Shown: positions 16,430-25,699, counted from the stretch's first letter. The stretch is DNA of 64,000 nucleotides from Caldilineaceae bacterium (GCA_019637685.1 JAHBVF010000024.1:1-64000); one strand, 5' to 3'. Notes: a model not told the origin generated them from the letters alone. Numbers and translations are program-made.

Positions 16430-16486
16430 CTGCCAGGGATTCTGAACGCGGGTTCCCACCTTTTGGTTCGGCAGAATCCCTGGCAG
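16430..16486. terminator. Inverted repeat after mtaB
   Basis: A perfect 15-bp inverted repeat (CTGCCAGGGATTCTG and complement) with a 27-base loop fills the gap between mtaB and the reductase gene. There is no T-run. It may end mtaB transcription or stabilise the mRNA end. Confidence 0.45.
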
Positions 16487-16530
16487 GCTGTACAATTCGT
16501 GCCGCATTTTCAGCCCAGGAGCGCAGTGCG

Positions 16531-17424
16531 ATGATTCTCCCCACCGGGCTTGACCGCCCCTTCCAACTCCTCTACAGCGAACCGGTGGCCGTGCCTTCTC
16601 TGCCCGCGGCCTATCGGGCACTCTATCCCGGCGACTGGCCCATGCAGGCCCACGCGGACCGTCCCTACATCTACACGAATTTTGCCCCCAGCCGGGACGG
16701 GCGCATCTCCTTCAACGAACCCAACGCGACCGACGCCAGCCACGTGACAAAAGCAGACCCCCACGACCGCTGGCTGATGGGACTGCTGCGGGTACGCGCC
16801 CACGCCATTCTGGTGGGTGACAATACTGTACGCCTGGAACCGGGCCACATCTGGACGCCGGAATTTATCTGTCCTCCCGAAGCCGCGGCCTTTGCCGACC
16901 TGCGCCAGGCCGAAGGCTACAGCCCTGTGCCCAAACTGGTCATTCTCTCTTTTGATGGCAATTTGGACTTCAGCGAAGAACGTTTCCAGAACCCGGACCT
17001 GCATATTATTCTGGCAACGACGGCCAGGGGCGCGGCACACGCGGCCGCGGTTGATTTGGCCGGTCAGTGCGCGGCGGGGGTGGATGTGTTGACGTTGGGC
17101 GGGGATTCAGTGGACCTGCACCGGCTGGTCCGTGTGCTCTACAGCGACTACGCCATCCACAATCTGCTCTGCGAGGGCGGGGCGCGGGTCTTTGCCAATT
17201 TCTTGGACGCGGGGCTGGTGGACGAGGAATTTATCACCCTTTGCCCCACATTCGTCGGGCGCAGCCCAGAGCGCTTTCGCCCCAGCTATACCGAAGGCGT
17301 GGCCTGGACGCCGGACAACGCGCCCTATTCCCAGCCAGTGAGTATCCACAAATCCGGGGATTATCTCTTCCTGCGCACCCGCTGTCGCTATCCGGCTTTG
17401 ACACGGGCCGAGGCGACCCAATAA
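16531..17424 (+). CDS. RibD C-terminal / dihydrofolate reductase-like reductase
   Basis: The 297-residue protein matches the RibD_C fold: PYIYTNFAPSRDGRIS near residue 45, RWLMGLLRVRAHAILVGDNTVR, a VPKLVILSFDGNLDF strand, LTLGGDSVDLHRLV, and NLLCEGGARVFANFLDAGLVDE with the GGA NADPH loop. In riboflavin synthesis RibD_C reduces the ribosyl side chain of the pyrimidine intermediate with NADPH; stand-alone relatives act on various pterin-like or unknown substrates. No deaminase domain is fused and no other rib gene is near, so the substrate is uncertain. AGGAG lies about nine bases before the ATG. An N-terminal stretch of about 40 residues precedes the fold. Confidence 0.8.
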   Translation: MILPTGLDRPFQLLYSEPVAVPSLPAAYRALYPGDWPMQAHADRPYIYTNFAPSRDGRISFNEPNATDASHVTKADPHDRWLMGLLRVRAHAILVGDNTVRLEPGHIWTPEFICPPEAAAFADLRQAEGYSPVPKLVILSFDGNLDFSEERFQNPDLHIILATTARGAAHAAAVDLAGQCAAGVDVLTLGGDSVDLHRLVRVLYSDYAIHNLLCEGGARVFANFLDAGLVDEEFITLCPTFVGRSPERFRPSYTEGVAWTPDNAPYSQPVSIHKSGDYLFLRTRCRYPALTRAEATQ

Positions 17425-17472
17425 AAGCAGACGGCAGACCGCTGACCGCGGCCTGCCGTCCCTCCATGTACG

Positions 17473-20400
17473 CTAATAACTGTCCACCACTTTAATAATA
17501 CTCCCCGTACTGCGCAGCCCTATGTACAGGAAATTATGCACCGGGTCGATGGCAATGGTATAGGGATCGGTCCCCAGCGTCACCGTCGCCTTGACAGAAT
17601 CGTTTTGTCCGTGGATAACCGTCATTGTGCCCGCGGCGGTGTTGACGTTGAACACATTCCCTGTCGTTGGGTTGACGGCAATGCCGGTTCCGCCCACTTG
17701 GGGTGATTTCACATCGCCCCCATCCCCAACCGGAATTGTTTTGAGCAACGCCCACGGGCTGTCAACCTCCGGCTTCCACACATCCACAAACCAGTCCGTG
17801 CCAGTGGGATCGCCGGGGCGGGCATAGACCTGATACAGTTTATTCGTCGCCGGGCTGTAAGCCATATTGAAAAGCGTGCGGCCATCGTCCAGCACTGGAC
17901 CACTCCGCTTCTGCCACACCCCACCGACCTGCACCAGCGCGGCCAGATGGCCTGAGTCCCGGTTCGCAATATAGACGCGGTTATGCGCTGTGTCCGCGGC
18001 CAGGCCATACGGGCCAGAGCCGCCGCTGTCAAACAGGCCGACCAGTGTGGTCCCCTGGATGACACCGATCTTCCCCGTGCCCCGCACCACCACAAAGACA
18101 GTGTCCAACGCGGGCAAAATTTCCATCAATGCCGGCTGGCCCCCCAGAGCGATCTTCTTCTCCACTGCCAAGCTCGTTGCATTGTATATCCAGAGATCAC
18201 CGCTGGCGTAGTTGCTCACGTAGACCCGGTTGGTGGCTTCATTCACCACCGTTCCCCACGGCTCACTCCCTGTCTTTGCGTTGGTAATCAGCTCATTCGT
18301 ACTGCCATTCACTACCAGCAGTTGGTCATTGTCTCGGCTGGCAATATAGACCCGGTTCTGGCCCGTGTGGATAGCCATACTTTTGGGGTGCGCCAGAAGA
18401 TCGATGACGCAGCCTGTGGGCGGCGGGCAGATATCTGGCGTGGGGGCAGGCGTTGGCGTTATCGTCGGTGTCGGCGTCTGTGTCGGCGTCGGCGTCACAG
18501 TGGGTGTCGGCGTGGATGTGGGTGTCGGCGTTGGCGTACTGGTTGGCAGGGGAGCCACAATAATGGGCAGGTAAATCAGCGCATCATTCAACCCGGCATC
18601 CCAGAGCAATGTTTCCTCGCTGTGGCCCAGTGTGATAATTCCCGTGCGTCCGGTCGTAGGATTGGCGTCGCTGTCCCGGCTATCATCCCCGCCCCGGTCG
18701 GCAGTGGTAAAGGCGAGGTGCGATGGGGCAGTGAACTGGAGATAATACTCGCCTGCGACCAGCCCCTCGAAGTGATAAAAGCCGCTGTTGTTGGTAAGTG
18801 TAGAGGTGACAGCCGTGCCCGCCGCGGTGAAGAGGGTTATGCGCACATTGGCTATGCCCACCTCGCCCACGTCCTGAATACCGTTGCGGTTTACATCCAG
18901 CCACACCCAATCGCCAATATGCCCCTGGGGCAGAACGGTGACAGTTACGTCATCCCTGTCCTGCACAGTGCCGCCCAGCGTATCCGTGCCAGTGACCTGC
19001 GCGGTGTTGGTCGTAGACTCTGTCAGCACTCGACTGCACGTGTAGCGCCACGTCTCCGTCAGGTCTAGCATAGCATCGCTGTCCGTATCTCCCCCGACAA
19101 AGACAAGCGGCGAACAGCGATCGTCCACAAGTGTGATATTGCCCAAGGGATCGTCCCCGGCATTGGTAACGAGGAAAGTGTAGGTCACCACTCCCCCGGC
19201 AGCCACAGTGGGAGAACTGGCCGTTTTGTCCAGGGCAATGGCCGGGTGAATCACCAGCACCGCGGCAGTGTCCTGATCCGTGACCGGATCGCCCAGACTG
19301 TCTATGCCGGTGGCAGTGACTGTATTCGTCGTATTCACAGCCAGCGCTGTGCTGCACCGGAAACGCCACCGTTCTGCCAGGTCCAGCAGATTGTCGCTGT
19401 TGCTGTCCCCATCCAGAAAGGTGGCTGGCGCACAAAAATCGTCGGTGACGGTGACACTGCCCACCGGTGTATTGCCTGTATTTTCCACTGTATAGGTATA
19501 CGTTACCAGCGTGCCACTGTAGACCAGACCCGCGCTGGCACTCTTCGTCACCGCGAGGCCGGATGTGACGCCAAAATAGTGGCTGGGATCGCTGGCTGTT
19601 ACGGTGTCGGTGATGCCAGTGCCATCGATCCAGACACCAGTCGCCGTACCGATGTTTGCGTACTGGCCAACAACCGCGCTGCTGGTAGCCTGGAAGGTCC
19701 AGACCTCCGCGGGGGAGAGCGCGTTATCGTTCCCCGCGTCCCCGGCGATCCGGAGCGGAGCTACCCCAGGCACACTATCGGTCAGCACCACATTCGTCAC
19801 TGTCACCGGGCCGGTATTGGTCAGGAGATATGTCCACGTAACCGGACCGCCAGCCCGGATCAGCGGCCCGGTGGGGGTGTCCGCGTCCTGGCCCTGGGTG
19901 GACTTTTCCAGCGTCAGGGCCGGGTCCCGATCCACGGGAGTGACCACCGACGGTGTGCGATTCTCGCCCAGAGCAGTCACTGTGGCCTGATTGATGATGC
20001 GGTCCACAGGCGGGGGCACAACGTTGTCCAGCTTCACGTGGAAACTCACAGTAAAGACATTTGTGGCCGCGATTGTGCCAATATTGACACCCCCTTCGTC
20101 CAGCGGAAAGGGCGTGCCGCTGGCGTTGTCGGCGATAGGCGTTTGGCTGATGCCGTTATCAAAAGTGGTTGTGTTGGGCAGATAGCTGGTGTAGAGGGGC
20201 ACTGTATCGCTCACCACCACATCGGGCACAGGAACCCGGCTGCTGTTGCGGATCACAATCATATAGTCGAGGGAGTCGCCCGGATCAGCCAGACCGTCCC
20301 CGTCGGCGTCGTCGAACAGAACATACGTCTTGCCCGCGGCAAAGGAGGGCGAGGGCGGAGCAGTGGTTCCCAAATCCAGCCCCGGCGCGCTGGCGCTGGC

Positions 20401-21945
20401 GGTGGATGGGTCCTGCCCCCAAGCCGCGGCCAGGCCAACCCCGGCGGGCTGTCCCGCGGCCCGGCAGACGTAGACAACCATTGCGGTCTGGTCCCCATCG
20501 CTGTCAAAAATCTTGGCGCTCTGGAAAGGAGTCAGGGTCAGCAGTCGATCGTAGCGATTGCCCTGGGGGTCTGTCAGCGTGCCCAGGCCGTCTCCGTTAT
20601 AATCGGCGCAGACGTTGATGCTGCCAGGCGTGCCGTTGGGAAAAACGGGCGTCACCCAGACCGGGCTGCCATTTTCCAACGGCAGCACCGAACTCAGCGG
20701 GTCGCGTCCCGGCCCCCACCCTACCAGCACTTGGGGGGTCACGGCATCATCGGCCAAGAGCGTAAAGCCCCAATCGGCCTTGGCATTGCTGCTGGTGGGG
20801 CCATCCGCGTCCACCGCGGCAATCCCGAAGAAGCGGCTGCCATCTGCTGTGTAGAAGTGCGCGCCCGACGCGTTGGGCATAGTCACATTGGCTGTGCCGC
20901 CCGCGGGGATCGCAATGGGGGTACGTGCTCCGCTGCTGGTCTCCCACTGGACAGAAATGGCCGCGCTATTGGGGTTGTGCAGGAAAACGACAGTGCCATC
21001 GCCTGCCGGTGTGCCCACGGGGTTATAATAGCTGCTGCCCCACCCCTCTACGGGGGTGAGCACATACCAGCGGCTCTCGTAAAAATCGCAACGGTCGCCT
21101 GTGATCAGCTGAACTTGCACCGGCTTGGAGGCAGTGATCTTGCCGCCTGCCAGCACACCGCCGTTGATGTGGGCACTTTCGCCCTCCTTGAGGGTGACTG
21201 TTGTGTCAACTGTGCCGTTGTTGTCCCGATCCACAGAGACTTCTGTGCCATCCTGGGCGGCCATAATTAACAGGCCACTGTATTCAAAGAGGCTGGCCGC
21301 GCTGGTGTTCTCGCCCACGGGAGAACGAAATTCCGTGCCCCAGCTATTGGTGTCATAGACCTCGACCGCGCCGGCCAGAAGGGTGCTGGAGCCAGTGCCC
21401 CAGGCCGCCCGCGTTATCGCCACAGTTTTGGTGGAGGCCAGTTTGTCGCCGCCGTCGTAGTCGATGACGCTCTGGCGGGTGGCGGTCTGTACGCCGTTGC
21501 TGAGTACCAGAACCGTCCCAGCCTGGATGCGATCATCGGTGGTTCCAGGCGCTGTGCCGTTGGCCGAATCGCCGTCGCCCCAAATTTGGGTGGTGGCCTG
21601 AATGGGGGCAGAGATCACAGGCTCGAAGCCATCTTCCCAGTGGTCGTAATAGATGATTGTGTCGTTGCTGATGGCGGCCACAGAGACGTATGTATTCACC
21701 GGTTCCAGCACATCCGAAGCCGTGTCATTGTTGCACAGCAGGGGTGCGCCGCCGGGATAGATGCCCCGAAGCGCGGCCAACACCTGATCCTCTGGCATGG
21801 GAATGTAGAAAGTTTGGACTGGGGGCGCGCCCACAGCGGCTGCGGGCACAACCGACCCGATCAGCAGCACAGCCATAAACAGAAGGACTGCACCCAGCCG
21901 TAGAATGGAGCGGGGCCAACGGGACAATACGGCAAATGTGGACAT
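17473..21945 (-). CDS. Giant secreted surface protein with DUF11 repeats, SdrD-like domain and YVTN-type beta-propeller
   Basis: The 1490-residue protein starts at an ATG with GGGGAGGAAA seven bases upstream and has a signal peptide (GAVLLFMAVLLIGSVVPAAA). Residues to about 520 form an ectodomain with a YYDHWEDGFE block; then at least four DUF11-like repeats (YTYTVENTGNTPVGSVTVTD, YTFLVTNAGDDPLGNITLVD and similar) and a SdrD B-like carboxypeptidase-regulatory fold (GDWVWLDVNRNGIQDVGE). The tail LIYLPIIVAPLP, usually the end of such proteins, is here followed by a long Thr-Pro linker and a seven-bladed-type propeller (NRVYIASRDNDQLLVVN, NRVYVSNYASGDLWIYN and related blades). The protein is most likely exported and wall-associated, acting in adhesion or sheath structure. 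It is transcribed convergently to the RibD-C-like gene. No catalytic motif was recognised. Confidence 0.85.
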   Translation of the reverse strand: MSTFAVLSRWPRSILRLGAVLLFMAVLLIGSVVPAAAVGAPPVQTFYIPMPEDQVLAALRGIYPGGAPLLCNNDTASDVLEPVNTYVSVAAISNDTIIYYDHWEDGFEPVISAPIQATTQIWGDGDSANGTAPGTTDDRIQAGTVLVLSNGVQTATRQSVIDYDGGDKLASTKTVAITRAAWGTGSSTLLAGAVEVYDTNSWGTEFRSPVGENTSAASLFEYSGLLIMAAQDGTEVSVDRDNNGTVDTTVTLKEGESAHINGGVLAGGKITASKPVQVQLITGDRCDFYESRWYVLTPVEGWGSSYYNPVGTPAGDGTVVFLHNPNSAAISVQWETSSGARTPIAIPAGGTANVTMPNASGAHFYTADGSRFFGIAAVDADGPTSSNAKADWGFTLLADDAVTPQVLVGWGPGRDPLSSVLPLENGSPVWVTPVFPNGTPGSINVCADYNGDGLGTLTDPQGNRYDRLLTLTPFQSAKIFDSDGDQTAMVVYVCRAAGQPAGVGLAAAWGQDPSTASASAPGLDLGTTAPPSPSFAAGKTYVLFDDADGDGLADPGDSLDYMIVIRNSSRVPVPDVVVSDTVPLYTSYLPNTTTFDNGISQTPIADNASGTPFPLDEGGVNIGTIAATNVFTVSFHVKLDNVVPPPVDRIINQATVTALGENRTPSVVTPVDRDPALTLEKSTQGQDADTPTGPLIRAGGPVTWTYLLTNTGPVTVTNVVLTDSVPGVAPLRIAGDAGNDNALSPAEVWTFQATSSAVVGQYANIGTATGVWIDGTGITDTVTASDPSHYFGVTSGLAVTKSASAGLVYSGTLVTYTYTVENTGNTPVGSVTVTDDFCAPATFLDGDSNSDNLLDLAERWRFRCSTALAVNTTNTVTATGIDSLGDPVTDQDTAAVLVIHPAIALDKTASSPTVAAGGVVTYTFLVTNAGDDPLGNITLVDDRCSPLVFVGGDTDSDAMLDLTETWRYTCSRVLTESTTNTAQVTGTDTLGGTVQDRDDVTVTVLPQGHIGDWVWLDVNRNGIQDVGEVGIANVRITLFTAAGTAVTSTLTNNSGFYHFEGLVAGEYYLQFTAPSHLAFTTADRGGDDSRDSDANPTTGRTGIITLGHSEETLLWDAGLNDALIYLPIIVAPLPTSTPTPTPTSTPTPTVTPTPTQTPTPTITPTPAPTPDICPPPTGCVIDLLAHPKSMAIHTGQNRVYIASRDNDQLLVVNGSTNELITNAKTGSEPWGTVVNEATNRVYVSNYASGDLWIYNATSLAVEKKIALGGQPALMEILPALDTVFVVVRGTGKIGVIQGTTLVGLFDSGGSGPYGLAADTAHNRVYIANRDSGHLAALVQVGGVWQKRSGPVLDDGRTLFNMAYSPATNKLYQVYARPGDPTGTDWFVDVWKPEVDSPWALLKTIPVGDGGDVKSPQVGGTGIAVNPTTGNVFNVNTAAGTMTVIHGQNDSVKATVTLGTDPYTIAIDPVHNFLYIGLRSTGSIIKVVDSY

Positions 21946-22612
21946 AGATTTCCTCCCCTGAGGTAGACGGAGCAGGGCCACAAAAGTACAGAGGACGTGT
22001 GTCGTTCTGGTGGCGCTGGGCGGGACGAATCAGATTAAAAGGGCCAATTCAGAGACAGATGATACTTGGAAAAATTCGATTTGGGCAACGAATAAATGGT
22101 TACTGTCTCATCATAGCAGAGGATACCTTACACAGGAAGAGGCGAATCGACTGACATTACGATATGAAATTTCTTGGAAAATCGAAGGGTTGTCCCTATA
22201 AAAAGCGGCGGAGACGATTTGCGCGACGATCGTCTCTGCCGCTTTTTTTATGAAAAATGCATGACTTTACAGCAAAAGATAATTTCGCCCGCGGAGACGC
22301 GGAGGCGCGGAGAATTTCAGAGAGAATCTTTTTTCATTGTGCTGTTCAGGCTGATGATGGAACAGAAAAGGGGACGCTGATTCACGCAGATAGACGCTGA
22401 TCCAGAGAAAAGATCTGCGTTCCTCTGCGTTTATCTGCGTCCAGCTTCTTCACCATCAGCCTGATCAGCACAGAAAAATCCGCGGACATTCGCCCGATCC
22501 GGCCTGATCCGCGTTCTATTGCTGTTGCCTTCCCTCAAATTTGGGATTGTTGGACGGGTAACGCTCGCCGTAATAATTCTTGTGACGAATCCATTTGGCC
22601 GGGGGTGATTCG
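21946..22612. other. Intergenic region with terminator and degenerate repeats
   Basis: No gene is convincing here. 22200-22249 holds a strong hairpin terminator. 22280-22320 has GCGGAGACGCGGAGGCGCGG-like repetition, and 22370-22515 has inverted and direct copies of an ACGCAGAT/ATCTGCGT motif, the same flavour of degenerate repeat seen at 26327-26400. The upstream part should hold the promoter of the giant gene, but no clear box pair was found. Confidence 0.5.
22200..22249. terminator. Strong bidirectional rho-independent terminator
   Basis: A 14-bp stem (22205-22218 with 22229-22242, one G-T pair) is flanked by AAAA on the left and seven T on the right. It would stop transcription in both directions, although no gene clearly ends here. 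It may mark the end of an unrecognised small transcript on the plus strand around 22010-22200. Confidence 0.75.
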
Positions 22613-22921
22613 ATGGCAGATGTGCTGGCCCATTTTAGCGTCGGCGACGGCGTGACGCCCGCGGCCGACCTGCTCACCCACCTGACGGTGTCGGGCATCT
22701 ACGGCCTGGCCTGGGGCTATCTGTTCCGGATTGTGCGTCGTCTGCTCCCTGCACCCGCTTGGTTGATGGGATTGGCCTACGGGCTGCTCCTCTTTCTGGT
22801 CGCCCAAGGCGTCTTTCTGGCTGGTCCGACTCCATCGGTTGGCATTCCATCAACGCAGCTTGTGGTTGGGCACGGAGTTTATGGGTTGGCGCTGGGATTG
22901 CAGAACAGGCAGAGTTCGTAA
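22613..22921 (+). CDS. Small membrane protein, unknown, possibly partial
   Basis: The 102-residue product has three hydrophobic segments (VSGIYGLAWGYLFRIV, LMGLAYGLLLFLVAQGVFLA and VVGHGVYGLALGL) separated by short loops, with a charged RIVRRLL stretch after the first. It looks like the last half of a larger membrane protein of the type with a conserved HxVYGLxLG end, but no upstream partner in the same frame is present (a stop lies at 22583). An alternative TTG start at 22595 adds six residues. I do not recognise a family. It is followed by the cytochrome c gene after about 100 bases. Confidence 0.5.
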   Translation: MADVLAHFSVGDGVTPAADLLTHLTVSGIYGLAWGYLFRIVRRLLPAPAWLMGLAYGLLLFLVAQGVFLAGPTPSVGIPSTQLVVGHGVYGLALGLQNRQSS

Positions 22922-23028
22922 CGATTCAGTTATGCTCAGCCGCTACAATAGGGGCAGCAAGAGCGAAGGATCGTGCTGCTTATCAGTGTTGCTTAAATCA
23001 GATCGTCCCCACACAGGAGGGAACCCCA

Positions 23029-24006
23029 ATGCTTACAAATATCCTTATTTGGGTTGTTGTGCTGCTGTTGACCGTCGCCGCGGGCGGGCTGACCTGGCGG
23101 GCTGTGCGGGCACAGCGAAGGTGGGTGAAGATCGCCGGGGGGATCGGCGCTGGGCTGCTGACGCTGCTTCTGGCCGCGCTGACCTTTTTCGGCGGCAAGG
23201 GAATACAGATGGCTTACTTCCCCGGCGCGCCGGAACCGCCCCGTCTGGTGGCAGAAGGCACACCGGAGCAGATCGCCCGGGGCGACTATCTGGTCAACCT
23301 GAACTGCATCGGCTGCCACAGCGCGGTGGGCGCGGAGGGGATGCCCACCGAAGAGCATCCCCTCAACGGCGGCTGGAACATCTCCCAGGCCGAGGGCTTT
23401 GGCTTTGTGGGTGATCTGGTGGCGGAGAATCTGACCCCTGGCGGCAAACTGGCAAATTACACCGACGCCGAAATCTTTCGGGTAATGCGCCATCGGGTCA
23501 CAAAAGAGGGCCATCTCTCCGTCTTTATGTCACTGTTACCTGTCAACGAATACAGCGACGACGATGTTCTCTCCATTATTGCCTATCTGCGCACGTTGTC
23601 ACCCGTGGAGCAGAGTGTCGTGACAGGCGACAAACTCAGTTTTCTGGGTGGAATTATGTTCGGGGCGGGGATGTTCGGCACGCCTGCGGAGGGCGCGCCG
23701 ACGGTAACTGCGCCGCCTCAGGGCGTGACTGCTGAATATGGGAAGTACGTGGCAACTTTTGCCGAGTGCCGGGGCTGCCACGGGCCGAACGTGACTGGTG
23801 CTCCAGCCTCGCCAGCCGGCCCGGCTGTGCCCAACCCCCGGCCTCTGGTGGGGACCCTGACCTTTGAACAGTTTCAAACGATGATGCAGACAGGCGTCAA
23901 GCCCGACGGCAATCCCTTCCCGGATACGATGCCCTGGACGATTGCCAGCCGCCTGACCGACGACGATTTGGCGGCGCTCTATGCCTATTTAACGACGGAA
24001 CCGTAG
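23029..24006 (+). CDS. Membrane-anchored diheme cytochrome c
   Basis: The 325-residue protein has two N-terminal membrane helices (ILIWVVVLLLTVAAGGL and IGAGLLTLLLAALTFFGG) and then two class I cytochrome c domains with heme motifs CIGCH (about residue 92) and CRGCH (about residue 248). Likely Met axial ligands lie in the FMSLLP and MPWTIASRLTDDDL regions. Such diheme proteins pass electrons on the outer side of the membrane to or from dehydrogenases or a terminal oxidase. AGGAGGG stands six bases before the ATG. The next gene encodes a copper protein, which suggests a small electron-transfer cluster. The specific redox partner is not visible. Confidence 0.88.
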   Translation: MLTNILIWVVVLLLTVAAGGLTWRAVRAQRRWVKIAGGIGAGLLTLLLAALTFFGGKGIQMAYFPGAPEPPRLVAEGTPEQIARGDYLVNLNCIGCHSAVGAEGMPTEEHPLNGGWNISQAEGFGFVGDLVAENLTPGGKLANYTDAEIFRVMRHRVTKEGHLSVFMSLLPVNEYSDDDVLSIIAYLRTLSPVEQSVVTGDKLSFLGGIMFGAGMFGTPAEGAPTVTAPPQGVTAEYGKYVATFAECRGCHGPNVTGAPASPAGPAVPNPRPLVGTLTFEQFQTMMQTGVKPDGNPFPDTMPWTIASRLTDDDLAALYAYLTTEP

Positions 24007-24012
24007 TGCGTA

Positions 24013-24060
24013 GTGCGTGGTGCGTGGACAAGCAGTGGTGCTGGTTCACGCACCACGCAC
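24013..24060. terminator. Inverted repeat after cytochrome c gene
   Basis: A perfect 14-bp inverted repeat (GTGCGTGGTGCGTG with CACGCACCACGCAC) has a 20-base loop. The left arm is part of a tandem GTGCGTA/GTGCGTG run that begins in the stop region of the cytochrome gene. It is probably a terminator or mRNA-end structure; there is no T-run. Confidence 0.45.
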
Positions 24061-24134
24061 ACTGGGAGCGACGCGGGAACGGTAGATGTCACGGCTTTCC
24101 CCCAACGCCTGTTTGAAAACGGACAAGGATTATC

Positions 24135-24470
24135 GTGCGAGCATTGATCTTCTTCTTTCTCATCTCTTTCCTGCTGGCTGGATGCGGCGGGGGCGGTAGT
24201 TTGGCCACTATTCGGATGAAGAATATGCGCTATGTGGCCGCCGAAGTGCAGGCCCAGGCCGGGGAGTCGGTCACCCTGCGGGTCTTCAACGAAGACGGCT
24301 ACGCCCACGCCTTCGATCTGGACGGTTTAGACCTTCACGCGCAGTTGGCGGCCAACGAGCGACGGGAGTTCGTCATTCCGGTTCTGGCTCCGGGCCGTTA
24401 TCCCTTCTATTGCAGCACGCCGGGCCATCAGATGGCCGGGATGGAGGGCGTGCTGGTGGTGGAGCCGTAA
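24135..24470 (+). CDS. Cupredoxin-like lipoprotein
   Basis: The 111-residue product starts with GTG and a lipoprotein signal peptide ending LLAGC (Cys 17), a Gly-rich spacer and a cupredoxin fold. Likely copper ligands are the His in YAHAFD and the Cys, His and possibly Met of YCSTPGHQMAGM, the type 1 loop of plastocyanin/azurin-like or COX2-like proteins. Anchored outside the membrane, it would carry single electrons and may exchange with the cytochrome c encoded just upstream. The ribosome site is weak (AAGGA about five bases upstream). Copper binding is likely but not proven. Confidence 0.82.
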   Translation: MRALIFFFLISFLLAGCGGGGSLATIRMKNMRYVAAEVQAQAGESVTLRVFNEDGYAHAFDLDGLDLHAQLAANERREFVIPVLAPGRYPFYCSTPGHQMAGMEGVLVVEP

Positions 24471-24556
24471 AAGGCGTTTTCAAAATCTGGCCGGTAGGGG
24501 CAAAATGATAGCACCGCTCCATTGCTGAAAGATTGCCCCTACGGAAAGGATTTCCT

Positions 24557-25381
24557 ATGCCCACCAGCCCACCGAAATCTACGACCATCGACGCGGCACA
24601 GATTCCCTACCCCAGCGCGGACGAGGCCCACCGGCTGTTGCAGGTGGCCTTTGACCGGCTGATAAAGCTGCTGGAAAATCTGAAGGAGGGCGAGTGGCAT
24701 CTGCCCACCGCCTGCACCGCCTGGGATGTGCGCCAGATTGTGGCCCATCAGGCAGGGGGCTATGCCAGCGGCACAGGCTACAGCGAAATGTTCCGCCAGT
24801 ATCTGACACCGCCGCGCAAGGGCGAGCTGCCGGAAGATGCCGTCAACCGACGGCAGGTGGGAGAACGGGCAGACGCAACCCCTGCCCAGCTAATCGCCGA
24901 ACTGCGGCAGGTGGGGCCGACCGCGATGCAAAAATGGGCCTATCAGTTTCGGCTGGTCAAACCGATTGCCATACCCCATCCAGTCGGCGGGCGGCTTTCC
25001 ATGCGCCATCTGATGTGGGTGATCCACAGCCGGGATACGTGGATGCACCGGCTGGACATCTGCCGGGCCACAGACCGTCCCTTCGAGCAGACCGCCGAAC
25101 ACGACGGACGCATTGCCGCGCTTGTGATGCGGGATGTGGCGATGCAGTTGCAAGGGAAGTTGGGTGGGCGGGGTCTGCTCTTCGATCTTTCCGGTGTGGC
25201 CGGTGGCCGCTTTCGGGTGGGGGAGGGGGAACCGGCAGCGACTCTGCAAATGGATATACTGGATTTCAATGTCTGGGCGTCGGGCCGCTTCAGCTATAAC
25301 GAGGCGCACAGCCGCTTCACCCTCTCCGGGGGTGTTGCCTGGGCGGAGTCGATTCTCAAGCAGCTACTGATTTTGTACTGA
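24557..25381 (+). CDS. DinB-like / maleylpyruvate isomerase-family protein
   Basis: The 274-residue protein has the four-helix N-terminal domain of the maleylpyruvate isomerase/DinB superfamily: FDRLIKLLENLKEGEWHLPT, TAWDVRQIVAHQAGGYA with the metal-binding His, and later LMWVIHSRDTWMHRLDICRA with HxxxH-like ligands, plus a C-terminal SCP2-like sheet (GRGLLFDLSGVAGGRFRVG). Members often use mycothiol or another low-molecular-weight thiol, but the thiol and substrate are unknown here. The ATG at 24557 has AAGGA about eight bases upstream. The gene stands alone between the cupredoxin and a signalling remnant. Confidence 0.75.
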   Translation: MPTSPPKSTTIDAAQIPYPSADEAHRLLQVAFDRLIKLLENLKEGEWHLPTACTAWDVRQIVAHQAGGYASGTGYSEMFRQYLTPPRKGELPEDAVNRRQVGERADATPAQLIAELRQVGPTAMQKWAYQFRLVKPIAIPHPVGGRLSMRHLMWVIHSRDTWMHRLDICRATDRPFEQTAEHDGRIAALVMRDVAMQLQGKLGGRGLLFDLSGVAGGRFRVGEGEPAATLQMDILDFNVWASGRFSYNEAHSRFTLSGGVAWAESILKQLLILY

Positions 25382-25522
25382 CGGGCCGATGGCAATCATC
25401 CTCGACCGCCGCTTCTTCCACCAGAAGTACAGGGCATAGCCGTCTGGCTGCGCAACCCGTAACGCCAGCCGTAGCGCTCCCGTGACGCTCGTCTGCTATC
25501 CTGTGGGGAGGAGAAAGATTCG

Positions 25523-25699
25523 ATGACATTGCGTTTGGCTACATTCTGGCAAAAATTCAGATCAGCACCCGCAGTGGCGAGCGAAGTGACAGAGCCATCA
25601 CAACCGGCCGCGTCGATCACAACCGTCCCCCCGCGGTGGACATTGCGCCCAACGATCCGCTGTTGGCCTATCTGCACAATTTCACCGGCCCCGACTGGG
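25523..25699 (+). pseudogene. Scar of an internally deleted GAF-SpoIIE phosphatase (N-terminal remnant)
   Basis: From the ATG at 25523 the frame gives a short N-terminus ending ITTVPPR; reading then has to shift at about 25634 to continue VDIAPNDPLLAYL. In Chloroflexota SpoIIE-type phosphatases a phrase like PPRVDIAPNDPLLAYL comes before the GAF and PP2C domains. Here it runs at once into FTGPDWEQEDDVTLVTV, the very end of a PP2C/SpoIIE phosphatase domain. So the middle of the gene (GAF plus PP2C, several hundred codons) appears deleted and a one-base change added. The comparison is from memory of the family and needs an alignment. Confidence 0.6.

Noticed and set aside
14621..16621. Long minus-strand open frame opposite LysM and mtaB genes
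   Set aside because: It spans two well-recognised genes on the other strand and has no domain of its own.
18365..18574. Plus-strand frame of Val-Gly repeats
   Set aside because: It is the antisense of the Thr-Pro linker of the giant surface gene; the repetition comes from the ACN-CCN codons.
22010..22201. A 63-residue plus-strand frame just before the strong terminator
   Set aside because: No ribosome site, no recognisable motif and AT-rich composition unlike neighbouring genes; the terminator could still belong to a small RNA, but nothing in the sequence proves it.
22516..22698. Minus-strand frame ending KNYYGERYPSNNPKFEGRQQQ
   Set aside because: Its end looks protein-like, but the upstream part is the reverse of the small membrane-protein gene and has no proper start; kept only as a possible decayed gene end.
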